From positions 1 to 64,000 of the forward strand of contig JBMOQX010000030.1 in NCBI GenBank assembly GCA_049322755.1: 64,000 nucleotides of DNA, in the 5' to 3' direction. The notes under the pieces are model-generated. The model saw nothing but the letters and a program-made list of their open reading frames with translations. It did no database searches and was not told the origin of the DNA. Origin of the DNA: DATIUV01 sp049322755 (lineage in GTDB: Bacteria; Pseudomonadota; Gammaproteobacteria; Burkholderiales; UBA6910). The position numbers were made by a program, and so were the translations under genes. Below are positions 34,774 through 41,978 of the stretch, piece by piece; position 1 is the first letter of the stretch; the number at the start of each line of letters is the position of its first letter.

Positions 34774-34863
34774 GGAAGGGTGGCAGAGCGGTTGAATGCA
34801 CCGGTCTTGAAAACCGGCGGAGGCGCAAGCCTCTCGTGGGTTCGAATCCCACCCCTTCCGCCA
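34774..34863 (+). tRNA. tRNA-Ser (anticodon UGA)
   Basis: GGAAGGG at 34774-34780 pairs with CCCTTCC before G73 and an encoded CCA (34861-34863). The anticodon stem CCGGT/ACCGG closes the loop CTTGAAA, giving anticodon TGA. A long variable arm (GGAGGCGCAAGCCTC) and the T-loop TTCGAAT are present. It reads UCA-type serine codons. It is the only complete copy in the repeat array. Confidence 0.95.
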
Positions 34864-34961
34864 GTTTGCGGAGGCACTGAACGGTCGGAGGGGTTACGAA
34901 TGGCCACCCAACCTGAAGGAAAGTGGCTGACTGAACAAGCGGCTGTGCCGCGTGTTTCCCC

Positions 34962-35423
34962 TCACCCTCCGCCAACCGCCTGCTCGCGCAGAGCGTCGGC
35001 CCAGCAGTTGGGCGTTTCATAGAGGCGAACCCGCTCCAGGCGAAGCCGGTCCCCGTAGCGGTCGCGGTACGCGGCATCCAGGATGCGGAACGCTTCAAGA
35101 GCCAGGTTCTCGGCCGTCGGCGGCGCGTCCAGCACCACGGTTTTGTGGTCCGGCAGCGATTGCAGGAAGCGGAGTACCTCGGTGTCATGAATATAGGCGA
35201 GGAACGCATGGTCCCAGCGGTCCGTCACAAACTCCCGCGCGATGGCTTTTACGTCGCCGAAATCCATCACCATTCCCTGATCGGGGGCGCCTTCCCGCGT
35301 GATGACGGGGCCGGAGAGGGTCACTTCCAGCGCATAGCGGTGGCCATGCAGATGCCGGCAAATGCTGGCATGGTTGGGGATGCGATGTCCGGCGTCGAAC
35401 TCGATGCGGCGGGTGATTTGCAT
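34962..35423 (-). CDS. queD: 6-carboxy-5,6,7,8-tetrahydropterin synthase (QueD)
   Basis: A 153-residue member of the 6-pyruvoyl-tetrahydropterin synthase family. IEFDAGHRIPNH and CRHLHGHRYALEV supply the zinc-binding histidines and the catalytic cysteine (C of ICRHLHGH). DFGDVKAIAREFVTDRWDHAF, PPTAENLA and VRLYETPNCWADA are also typical. It converts dihydroneopterin triphosphate to 6-carboxytetrahydropterin in queuosine synthesis. The start lies 81 bp from the divergent radical SAM gene. Confidence 0.92.
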   Translation of the reverse strand: MQITRRIEFDAGHRIPNHASICRHLHGHRYALEVTLSGPVITREGAPDQGMVMDFGDVKAIAREFVTDRWDHAFLAYIHDTEVLRFLQSLPDHKTVVLDAPPTAENLALEAFRILDAAYRDRYGDRLRLERVRLYETPNCWADALREQAVGGG

Positions 35424-35504
35424 TGGCCGTCACGCCCGGGAACGGGCGCTTGAAATGGCGTCAAAGTATACACCCCGGAGACAACCCCACCCGATGGAGC
35501 GTTC

Positions 35505-36365
35505 GTGACGCAGCCGGCCATCCCTCTGAGCCTCGCCGACCACCCGCGTGACAGCGTCGGCCTGACGTATGTGTATCCGGTGGTGTCCCGGCGTGCCCGA
35601 GGGGTATCGATCGGCATCAATCTGAACACCAACAATGCTTGCAACTGGCGCTGCGTTTACTGCCAGGTGCCGGGATTGGTGCGGGGGGCACCGCCACCGG
35701 TTGATCTGGAGCTGTTGGAGCGGGAACTCGCCGCTTTCCTGCAGGAAGTCCTGCACGGACGGTTCATGGCCGACCGGGTACCCGAGGACCTGCGCCGGCT
35801 CAACGACGTGGCGTTCTCGGGCAACGGGGAACCCACGAGTTGCCGGGAGTTCGATCGGGCCGTGGAGCGGGTGGTCCGGGTGATGGCGAGCGCAGGCGTG
35901 CCGGCGGCGGTGAAGCTCCTGCTCATCACCAACGGCAGCCTGGTGCGCCGGCGGCCGGTGCAGCGGGGGCTCGCAGCGATGAGCCGCCGCAACGGTGAGG
36001 TGTGGTTCAAGCTCGATGGGGGGAGGCCGGCGGACTGGGCTCGGATCAACGACATCCGTACGACACGGGAGCGCGTGCGCGAGAACCTTCTGGCCGCGGC
36101 GAGAGCTTGCCCGACCTGGGTCCAGACCTGCGTTTTCCGCTGGGACGGGCGGGACCCGTCGGCGGCATGGCGGGAGGCATATCTGGAGTTCTTGCGGGAC
36201 GCGCTGCAATACGGGGCGCCGCTGCGCGGCGTACACGTCTACAGCGTGGCGCGCCAGTCGATGCAGCCGGAAGCAGCTCGCCTCGCGCCTGTCAGCAATG
36301 CCTGGGGGAGAGATCTCGCCAGGGACATCGCCGGACTGGGAATCGCGTCGACCTGGAATCCCTAG
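35505..36365 (+). CDS. Radical SAM protein (COG0731-like)
   Basis: A 286-residue radical SAM protein starting at GTG 35505. NNACNWRCVYCQVPGLVRG carries CxxxCxxC. The next parts FSGNGEPTSCREFDRAVERV and VWFKLDGGRPADWARINDIR resemble the TYW1/MoaA-like COG0731 group. No function is established for such bacterial members. It lacks the short-chain layout of QueE, so it should not be taken as the missing queuosine enzyme despite being divergent from queD. Its stop overlaps the stop of the converging HTH gene by 4 bp. Confidence 0.75.
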   Translation: MTQPAIPLSLADHPRDSVGLTYVYPVVSRRARGVSIGINLNTNNACNWRCVYCQVPGLVRGAPPPVDLELLERELAAFLQEVLHGRFMADRVPEDLRRLNDVAFSGNGEPTSCREFDRAVERVVRVMASAGVPAAVKLLLITNGSLVRRRPVQRGLAAMSRRNGEVWFKLDGGRPADWARINDIRTTRERVRENLLAAARACPTWVQTCVFRWDGRDPSAAWREAYLEFLRDALQYGAPLRGVHVYSVARQSMQPEAARLAPVSNAWGRDLARDIAGLGIASTWNP

Positions 36366-36655
36366 CTGCGGCGTCGATGCTGGTTCTGGGCGGTCTTGCG
36401 CAGGTTGCGATACAGCCGCGGTTCGCTGTGTTTCAGGTAACCGATCAGCCGAATATCGCCGCTGTCGAGGTCCGAAAGGTCGAACCGCTCGACATGCACC
36501 AGGCGCAGCAACGCCTGGACCGGACGCGGCATCGGACGGCCGTTCTCGTAACGCGATCCGCCGCTTTGGGTCACGCCGATACGGCCCCAGAACTCGGTCT
36601 GGCTCATGCCGAGACGGTGGCGAAGCTGTTTCGGATTGGGGGATTTGGATCGCAT
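36362..36655 (-). CDS. Small helix-turn-helix transcriptional regulator
   Basis: A 97-residue protein. LRHRLGMSQTEFWGRIGVTQ is an XRE-type helix-turn-helix, followed by SGGSRYENGRPMPRPVQALL. The C-terminus (LIGYLKHSEPRLYRNLRK) is basic. The ATG at 36655 was preferred; the longer frame to 36757 runs through the lysC upstream region. It is divergent from lysC. Its target is unknown. Confidence 0.75.
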   Translation of the reverse strand: MRSKSPNPKQLRHRLGMSQTEFWGRIGVTQSGGSRYENGRPMPRPVQALLRLVHVERFDLSDLDSGDIRLIGYLKHSEPRLYRNLRKTAQNQHRRRS

Positions 36656-36806
36656 AGGACGTTGGGTTCCGACTACTTCCCTAAGAGAGGCAAAGTTCGC
36701 GGGAAAGTTCCTGGCGGTACCGGGCGGGTGTCCGGCGCCCCTTGGACACCTCGTCATGCCGGGGGAAATCCTTTAAACTGCGCGGTTTTTCGACGCTGGC
36801 CGGATC

Positions 36807-38036
36807 GTGGCTCTAATCGTTCAGAAATATGGCGGCACGTCCGTCGGCACCACGGAGCGCATCAAGAACGTGGCGCGGCGGGTGGCCAAATGGCACCAGC
36901 AAGGACACCAGGTGGTGGTGGTGGTGTCGGCCATGGCCGGCGAGACCAACCGCCTGATCGCCCTGGCGCGGGAAATCCAGGCGCATCCGGACCCGCGGGA
37001 ACTCGATGTCATGGTGTCCACCGGCGAGCAGGTCACCATTGCGTTGCTTTGCATGGCCCTGATGGATCAGGGAATCAGGGCCCGCAGCTACACCGGAGGC
37101 CAGGTACGCATCTTGACGGACAACGCCTACACCAAGGCCCGCATCCTCCAGATCGACGAGCAGAACATGCGGCGCGACCTGGACCAGGGTTGCGTGGTGG
37201 TGGTGGCGGGCTTCCAGGGCGTTGACGAAGCCGGCAACATCACCACGCTGGGGCGGGGCGGCTCGGATACCACCGGCGTGGCGCTGGCAGCCGCGTTGAA
37301 AGCCGACGAGTGCCAGATCTATACCGATGTCGACGGTGTTTACACCACCGATCCCCGGATCGTGCCGGAGGCGCGGCGGCTGCGATGCATCACGTTCGAG
37401 GAGATGCTGGAAATGGCCAGCCTCGGATCCAAGGTGCTGCAGATCCGGTCGGTGGAATTCGCCGGGAAATACAAGGTCCGGCTCAGGGTGCTCTCCAGCT
37501 TCGAGGAGGAGGGCGAGGGCACGCTGATCACGTTCGAGGAAGACGAGAGAATGGAACAGGCGATCATTTCCGGCATTGCGTTCAACCGCGACGAGGCCAA
37601 GATCACGGTGCAGGACGTCCCCGACCGGCCCGGGATCGCGTACCAGATCCTGGGTCCCATTGCCGACGCCAATATCGACGTCGACATGATCGTCCAGAAC
37701 GTTGGCCATGACGGCCTCACCGACCTGTCGTTCACCGTGCACCGCAACGAGTTCGGCAAGGCGATGAAGATGCTCACCGAGAAAGTGGCGCCCCACATCG
37801 GCGCGGCCGGCGTGACCGGCGACGAGAAGATCGCCAAGGTTTCGGTGGTGGGCGTCGGCATGCGCTCCCACGTCGGCATCGCGTCCAAGATGTTCCGCAC
37901 GCTGGCCGAAGAGGGCATCAACATCCAGATGATCTCCACGTCGGAGATCAAGATTTCGGTGGTGGTGGAGGACAAGTACATGGAGCTGGCGGTACGGGCG
38001 CTGCACAAGGCGTTCGATCTCGACCAGCCGCAGTAG
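36807..38036 (+). CDS. lysC: Aspartate kinase
   Basis: A 409-residue aspartokinase starting at GTG 36807. VQKYGGTSVGTTERIKNVAR is the catalytic N-terminus (KYGGTS). GRGGSDTTGVALAAALKADE and EIYTDVDGVYTTDPRIVPEA-like text complete the kinase domain. Two ACT domains follow from about residue 265 (ITVQDVPDRPGIAYQILGPI and VSVVGVGMRSHVGIASKMFR). It phosphorylates L-aspartate, the first step to lysine, threonine and methionine, and is likely feedback-inhibited through the ACT domains. A TTTAAACT sequence near 36773 may be a -10 element. Confidence 0.95.
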   Translation: MALIVQKYGGTSVGTTERIKNVARRVAKWHQQGHQVVVVVSAMAGETNRLIALAREIQAHPDPRELDVMVSTGEQVTIALLCMALMDQGIRARSYTGGQVRILTDNAYTKARILQIDEQNMRRDLDQGCVVVVAGFQGVDEAGNITTLGRGGSDTTGVALAAALKADECQIYTDVDGVYTTDPRIVPEARRLRCITFEEMLEMASLGSKVLQIRSVEFAGKYKVRLRVLSSFEEEGEGTLITFEEDERMEQAIISGIAFNRDEAKITVQDVPDRPGIAYQILGPIADANIDVDMIVQNVGHDGLTDLSFTVHRNEFGKAMKMLTEKVAPHIGAAGVTGDEKIAKVSVVGVGMRSHVGIASKMFRTLAEEGINIQMISTSEIKISVVVEDKYMELAVRALHKAFDLDQPQ

Positions 38037-38175
38037 CGGTTTGACCCGGCGCCGAGCCAGCCGCTATTCTTCGGGAGTTTTCCCGGAGCCAAGCCGCGGC
38101 GGCCAGCGCTGGGGGGCGTAGAAAAACGGCGGGCGCCGGCGTTCTATGGATCCATTGCCCGCTGGCCAGATTTCA

Positions 38176-38269
38176 GGAGAGATGCCCGAGAGGCCGAAGG
38201 GGGCGCCCTGCTAAGGCGTTATACGGGCTTAAACCCGTATCGAGGGTTCGAATCCCTCTCTCTCCGCCA
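38176..38269 (+). tRNA. tRNA-Ser (anticodon GCU)
   Basis: GGAGAGA at 38176-38182 pairs with TCTCTCC, followed by G73 and an encoded CCA. The anticodon loop CTGCTAA gives GCT. A long variable arm (ACGGGCTTAAACCCGT) marks it as class II. A strong terminator follows within 6 bp. Confidence 0.95.
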
Positions 38270-38274
38270 AACAA

Positions 38275-38300
38275 AATGCCCCGCTCGGCGGGGCATTTTC
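38275..38300 (+). terminator. Rho-independent terminator after tRNA-Ser(GCU)
   Basis: AATGCCCCGC pairs over 10 bp with GCGGGGCATT around a TCG loop, and the right arm runs into TTTTC. Confidence 0.88.
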
Positions 38301-38425
38301 CCTTGGCGAAAGGTGAGTGGGCTCATCGCCGTCGACGTTTGACCCGGTCAAAAGGCCTGGCACGGACCACCGCGCGCAGGGAGCCCCGCTTTCCCGGGCG
38401 TTTCCAAACCGACAGGCGACTTTGC

Positions 38426-38431
38426 TATAAT
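38426..38431 (+). promoter_or_regulatory. -10 element of tRNA-Arg promoter
   Basis: A perfect TATAAT lies 10 bp before the tRNA-Arg 5' end. The -35 region about 17 bp upstream is weak (TTCCAA). Confidence 0.6.
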
Positions 38432-38441
38432 CCGCGCCTTC

Positions 38442-38518
38442 GCGCCCGTAGCTCAGTTGGATAGAGTACCTGGCTACGAACCAGGGGGTCGTGGGTTCAA
38501 ATCCTGCCGGGCGCGCCA
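38442..38518 (+). tRNA. tRNA-Arg (anticodon ACG)
   Basis: GCGCCCG pairs with CGGGCGC before G73 and an encoded CCA. The anticodon stem CCTGG/CCAGG closes CTACGAA, giving ACG. The A34 is expected to be edited to inosine by TadA to read CGU, CGC and CGA. Confidence 0.96.
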
Positions 38519-38556
38519 GCTTCTGCCTTGGGCCCTGCCGTTCGCGCGGGGCCTCT

Positions 38557-38917
38557 TTAATTGTCGCGATCCTGGAAATGATGGTCCGCTCGCTGGACGT
38601 GCGCGAGAAGATCGTTCCCATCGTCCACGATCTGGGGCACCACCAGGCGCTCTACGGCGTCCGGGCCGAGGATGTAACCGATCGCGTGCCGTCGCGGTGC
38701 GACGCCAGCGGGTCGAAACGTTCGGCGTCCCTGCGCTCGAAGGCGATATGAGACGGGTGCTGGCGGGGCATCACCAGGGCAAGGCGCACGTTCGCGAACT
38801 CCAGCAATGTCCACGTTTCGTCTGCGCAGGCGACGCGGCAGTCGAACCGTTCGCGATACCAGTCGGCGGCGCGCGCCACCTCATTCACGGGAATGGCGAC
38901 TGGTGCAACGGATCCAT
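38557..38917 (-). pseudogene. VOC (glyoxalase-like) family protein, frameshifted
   Basis: The minus strand reads MDPLHQ from the ATG at 38917. A one-base loss then shifts it to AIPVNEVARAADWYRERFDC and LLEFANVRLALVMPRQHPSH, up to LASHRDGT. A second shift gives IGYILGPDAVERLVVPQ. The whole spans about 120 codons, the normal size of a single VOC domain. The family N-terminus is normally MxPLHHVAIPV, which supports the first frameshift. Both shifts would need checking against reads. Confidence 0.6.
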
Positions 38918-39019
38918 GATGTCCTCCGATCAGCTGCCGCGGGATTTGCTACCCCGAGGGGAAACTGCCTAACCGGGTTCCGGTCCAACGCCCGGTTCGA
39001 GCCTATTCGGGAGAATGCA

Positions 39020-39574
39020 GTGAAAGTCTGCTCGATTCGTTTCCTGGCGGCGGTTGCCGCCAGCTTCGCCTTCGTTGCATCCGCCTCCGCCTCGGCCCTG
39101 AGCTGGAACGCGATGGGGCTCGTTGCCATCGACGGCAAGCCGCTGCCCGGCAAGCGCCTGGCGGACAAGGTGGTGCTGGTCGTCAACACCGCCTCCCTTT
39201 GCGGATTCACGCCGCAGTACAAGGGCCTGCAGGCGCTCTGGGAGCGATACCGGGAACGCGGTCTGGTGGTGCTGGGCGTCCCCTCCAACGACTTTGGCGG
39301 CCAGGAGCCCGGGGGCGAGGCGAAGATCAAGGATTTCTGCGAGGCGAATTTCGGCATCACGTTCCCCATGACCACCAAGCAGAAGGTCCGGGGACCCGCC
39401 GCTCATCCTTTGTACCGCTGGGCTGAGGCGGAGGGCGGACCAGCCGCCGTGCCGGGCTGGAATTTCCACAAGCTTCTGATCGGGCGCGACGGCCGTTTGA
39501 TCGCTGCCTTCCCCAGCCAGGTGGAACCGACGGATGCGGCCGTCACCCGAGCCATCGAGGCCGCTCTGCGTTAG
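39020..39574 (+). CDS. Glutathione peroxidase family protein, exported
   Basis: A 184-residue protein from GTG 39020 with a GGAGA site. Residues 1-27 look like a signal peptide (FLAAVAASFAFVASASASAL). VVNTASLCGFTPQYKGLQAL holds the peroxidatic cysteine in place of selenocysteine. VLGVPSNDFGGQEPG supplies the glutamine, and VPGWNFHKLLIGRDG the tryptophan-asparagine pair. It reduces peroxides, probably using thioredoxin-like donors, in the periplasm. It stands alone between the VOC remnant and a decayed region. Confidence 0.9.
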   Translation: MKVCSIRFLAAVAASFAFVASASASALSWNAMGLVAIDGKPLPGKRLADKVVLVVNTASLCGFTPQYKGLQALWERYRERGLVVLGVPSNDFGGQEPGGEAKIKDFCEANFGITFPMTTKQKVRGPAAHPLYRWAEAEGGPAAVPGWNFHKLLIGRDGRLIAAFPSQVEPTDAAVTRAIEAALR

Positions 39575-40172
39575 ATGCCGGGCGGAAACCCCGCCGCCGA
39601 TGTCAGGGCCAGGCTCGCAACCGCGACCGCCGTCAACCTGGGGATGGGCAGTCGGGCGGGGCCCCGATCCGAGGGGGAGAGCAGGGCGCTGGTCATGGCG
39701 ACTCCCGGGTGTGTGGAGGTTGATGGGGCAGCGGCGGGCCAGCCGCGGCCGGATGTAGAGGGCAAACGTACGGTATGCGAGCTGCGCGGCGCTGCGGATG
39801 CCTGGCAGGCCAACCACTCCGGCCATCGGCCGGAAGCCCGGCACCCGGCGCCAAATCTCGACGCAAGCGAAGGACACCGCGCGGACCGCCGCGTCGAAGA
39901 CCGGTCGCCGAACGGCAGTCTCGGGGCGGCGTTCGGGTTCGGGTCCTGGATCACGCATTCGTCCAGCAGCGGATTGGCGGTCAGCTCGGCGGCATTCAGC
40001 CCGAGCCCCGTCACCGCCGCGTCGTCCCGGCGGCGGGCGCGCAAGCACAACTCCCGCTGCGCAAACGGATGGTTCCGGTCCAGCGCCACTGCGTCCGGCC
40101 TGATGGCAGCGATCCGGACGACGGCCGGACCGTGGGCATCGGCGCGGGCGACGGGGAAGAACCTCGACGGGC
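39575..40172 (-). pseudogene. Decayed coding region, possible DCC-type remnant
   Basis: This stretch has no convincing intact gene. On the minus strand one frame between about 39720 and 39910 reads VEIWRRVPGFRPMAGVVGLP followed by AQLAYRTFALYIRPRL. This faintly resembles the C-terminus of DCC-family (DUF393) thiol oxidoreductases. Another frame reads PLLDECVIQDPNPNAAPRLP. The frames do not join into a recognisable protein. A short frame at the end (MTSALLSPSDRGPARLPIPR) resembles a signal peptide but has no body. It may be chance. Confidence 0.3.
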
Positions 40173-40898
40173 TCAGCCACGGCGCGCTTCGCGGCGATGC
40201 GCGGCGACATGGGCCCGCGCCGTCGCCAGCGCCGATTCGGGATGCGACGCCAGCCGGTGGGCCCAGCGGGTGGTCTCCGGCAGCCGGTAACGGGTGACGC
40301 AGGCCATGACCAGCGCGATGGCCGTCGGCAGCGAGACGCGGTGGCCGATGGAGATGTAGAGCGGCGCGACACCAACCCGGGTCCGCAGCACGGCACCGAT
40401 GATTTCATTGCCGTCCACCAGCGGCGTCGACGCGCCGCGCCGGTCGGGCGCCGGTGCGTGCTCCCCGATCAGGCGGGTTTTGGCGACGCCCACGGTGGGC
40501 ACGTCGAACACGACGCCAAGGTGGCTCGCGAAGCCGAAGCGTCGCGGGTGCGCGTAGCCCTGCCCATCGCAAAGAATGACATCCGGTGCTGTGCGCAGCC
40601 GGGCGAGGGCCTTGGCGACGACCGGAATCTCGCGGAAGGACAGCAGCCCGGGCACATAGGGAAAGCGCACCGCGCCGACGGCGACGGCAAACTCCACCAG
40701 TTGCAGATCCGGCATCGTCAGCACGGCGACGCTGGCCCGGGCCAGACCGTCGCGGTCCAGACCGACATCGACGCCTGCGACGCGGCCAATGACGGCAGGC
40801 AGGCGATCCCGCGTCTCCAGGCGCTTCCGCAAGTTTGCCTGGAGCGCCGCGGCGTCGCGCGGGGCCAGATTCCAGGAATGACGGAGGACAGGTTTCAC
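40173..40898 (-). CDS. nfi: Endonuclease V
   Basis: About 241 residues from GTG 40898. IGRVAGVDVGLDRDGLARAS gives the first catalytic aspartate region. FPYVPGLLSFREIPVVAKAL (conserved PGxLxFRE glutamate), VILCDGQGYAHPRRFGFASH (second aspartate) and GVAKTRLIG follow, with GHRVSLPTAI and YRLPETTRWAHRLAS near the end. It matches E. coli Nfi along its length. It cleaves the strand 3' to deoxyinosine and other deaminated bases (and inosine in RNA). A longer start at 40979 would overlap the divergent DUF99 gene. Confidence 0.93.
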   Translation of the reverse strand: MKPVLRHSWNLAPRDAAALQANLRKRLETRDRLPAVIGRVAGVDVGLDRDGLARASVAVLTMPDLQLVEFAVAVGAVRFPYVPGLLSFREIPVVAKALARLRTAPDVILCDGQGYAHPRRFGFASHLGVVFDVPTVGVAKTRLIGEHAPAPDRRGASTPLVDGNEIIGAVLRTRVGVAPLYISIGHRVSLPTAIALVMACVTRYRLPETTRWAHRLASHPESALATARAHVAAHRREARRG

Positions 40899-40972
40899 GT
40901 TCGGGCGGGGCGGAGCGGCGTAATCTAACACGTCGCCGGAACCACGCCGGGCGCACGGCGCGGCGCATCGGA

Positions 40973-41539
40973 ATGCCATCCAAGCTCAACCATGTCATTG
41001 CTTTCGACGACGCGCCGTTTGCGGCGGGTCACCGCGGCGACGTGCCCGTGGTGGGCGTCGTCTACGCCGATCGCCGCCCGGAGGGCGTGCTGATCACCCG
41101 GGTGCGCCGCGACGGCGCCAACGCGACGGCCGTGCTGGCCCGCGCCATAGCCCAGTCGCGTCACTACCGGCATCTACGCCTGATCCTGCTCCAGGGGATC
41201 GCCCTGGCCGGATTCAATGTCGTGGACATCGACGCGCTGGCGGCGCAGGCGCGGCTGCCGGTCCTGGTCGTGGTGCGGCGGCGGCCCGACATGGAAGCGG
41301 TGCGGCGTGCCTTGCTGACGCGGGTTCCCGGAGGGCAGCGCAAATGGCGGCTGGTGGAACGGGCCGGCTTGCCGGAGCGGATCGGCGGATGCTGGATACA
41401 GCGGGCCGCCATTTCCCGCGCGGCCGCGGAGGCGGTGCTCCGTCGCTTCGCAGTGTACAGCCGAGTTCCGGAGCCGCTGCGGATGGCGCACCTGGTGGCC
41501 GGGGCCATCGGCGCGGGCGAGAGCCGGCACCGGCCATGA
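40973..41539 (+). CDS. DUF99 family protein (endonuclease V homologue)
   Basis: A 188-residue protein from ATG 40973. It begins HVIAFDDAPFAAGHRGDVPV and continues VVGVVYADRRPEGVLITRVR, RLILLQGIALAGFNVVDIDA, LPVLVVVRRRPD and WRLVERAGLP, matching DUF99/UPF0215. The family is related to endonuclease V but is best known from archaea and has no settled activity. The FDDAPF and ILLQGIALAGFNVVD segments would be the remnants of the two acidic sites. It is divergent from nfi, 74 bp apart, so the two related proteins probably share a control region. Confidence 0.85.
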   Translation: MPSKLNHVIAFDDAPFAAGHRGDVPVVGVVYADRRPEGVLITRVRRDGANATAVLARAIAQSRHYRHLRLILLQGIALAGFNVVDIDALAAQARLPVLVVVRRRPDMEAVRRALLTRVPGGQRKWRLVERAGLPERIGGCWIQRAAISRAAAEAVLRRFAVYSRVPEPLRMAHLVAGAIGAGESRHRP

Positions 41540-41561
41540 GCGGCAGGCCGGGCGGGCGGCT

Positions 41562-41734
41562 CAGGAATCGAGGCGGTCCCGCACCCAGCGCAGAGCACCG
41601 GCTGGAGGCGCGGCGGCAGCAGCGCCTCGGCCTCGTCGACGGTGATCCAGCGCACGATGCTCGGGGCGGCCGAGTTCCGCTGGCACCGGTAGCGCGACGC
41701 AGGCCCGCGGCGATTCGGCAATGAAGTAACGTAC
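41562..41734 (-). pseudogene. Nudix-type C-terminal remnant
   Basis: On the minus strand YFIAESPRACVALPVPAELGR is followed after a shift by IVRWITVDEAEALLPPRLQP, and after another shift by LRWVRDRLDS and a stop. The text resembles the C-terminus of Nudix phosphohydrolases. No Nudix box or start codon is present. It follows the DUF99 gene on the opposite strand. Confidence 0.5.
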
Positions 41735-41978
41735 CAGCTATGGCGATGGGACGAAACGCGTTGGATTCTGACAGAATTCGCCCCGAGTCCCGTCGCCGGG
41801 AGGGATTCCGGGCGAAGTCCGATTCATAATCGCGGGTCCAGAACTTGCTTGCAACTCAAATCGGTGCACCAAAACAGCGAGCGTCGACAAAGCGCTCGAC
41901 GGGATAAGAAAAGCGGGCCGCGGAACAACTGCGCGAGAACGATCACCGGTTTTCCTTCTCTATCGACGGCGTTTCCAT
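41735..41978 (+). promoter_or_regulatory. Upstream region of the sensor kinase gene
   Basis: The 244 bp before the histidine kinase gene have no coding frame. The sequence is less GC-rich in part (41820-41900) and should contain the promoter of the kinase pair. No reliable -10/-35 was identified. Confidence 0.35.

Larger units (their letters stand above)
34451..34810 (+). repeat. 127-bp tandem repeat array, about 2.8 units
   Basis: Units begin CGCAGACTAACCTGCGCAGC at 34451, 34578 and 34705, with exact 127-bp periodicity. Each unit contains a small palindrome (AACCTGC, GCA, GCAGGTT), a spacer, and then the first 36 bases of tRNA-Ser up to the anticodon loop (GGTCTTG). In units 1 and 2 the sequence then changes to GCGCTTGCGAAGCC and enters the next unit. 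In unit 3 it continues into the complete tRNA. The unit sequences look identical. Confidence 0.9.

Noticed and set aside
34451..34810. Regular repeat array as a CRISPR
   Set aside because: Units are 127 bp, identical throughout and without unique spacers, and contain tRNA sequence; no cas genes are present.
34542..35022. Short plus-strand frames over the tRNA repeats
   Set aside because: They translate tRNA and repeat DNA; the identical peptides only reflect the tandem repeat.
38531..38558. Possible terminator after tRNA-Arg
   Set aside because: A GGCCC/GGGCC stem with a long loop and only a short T run; too weak to call.
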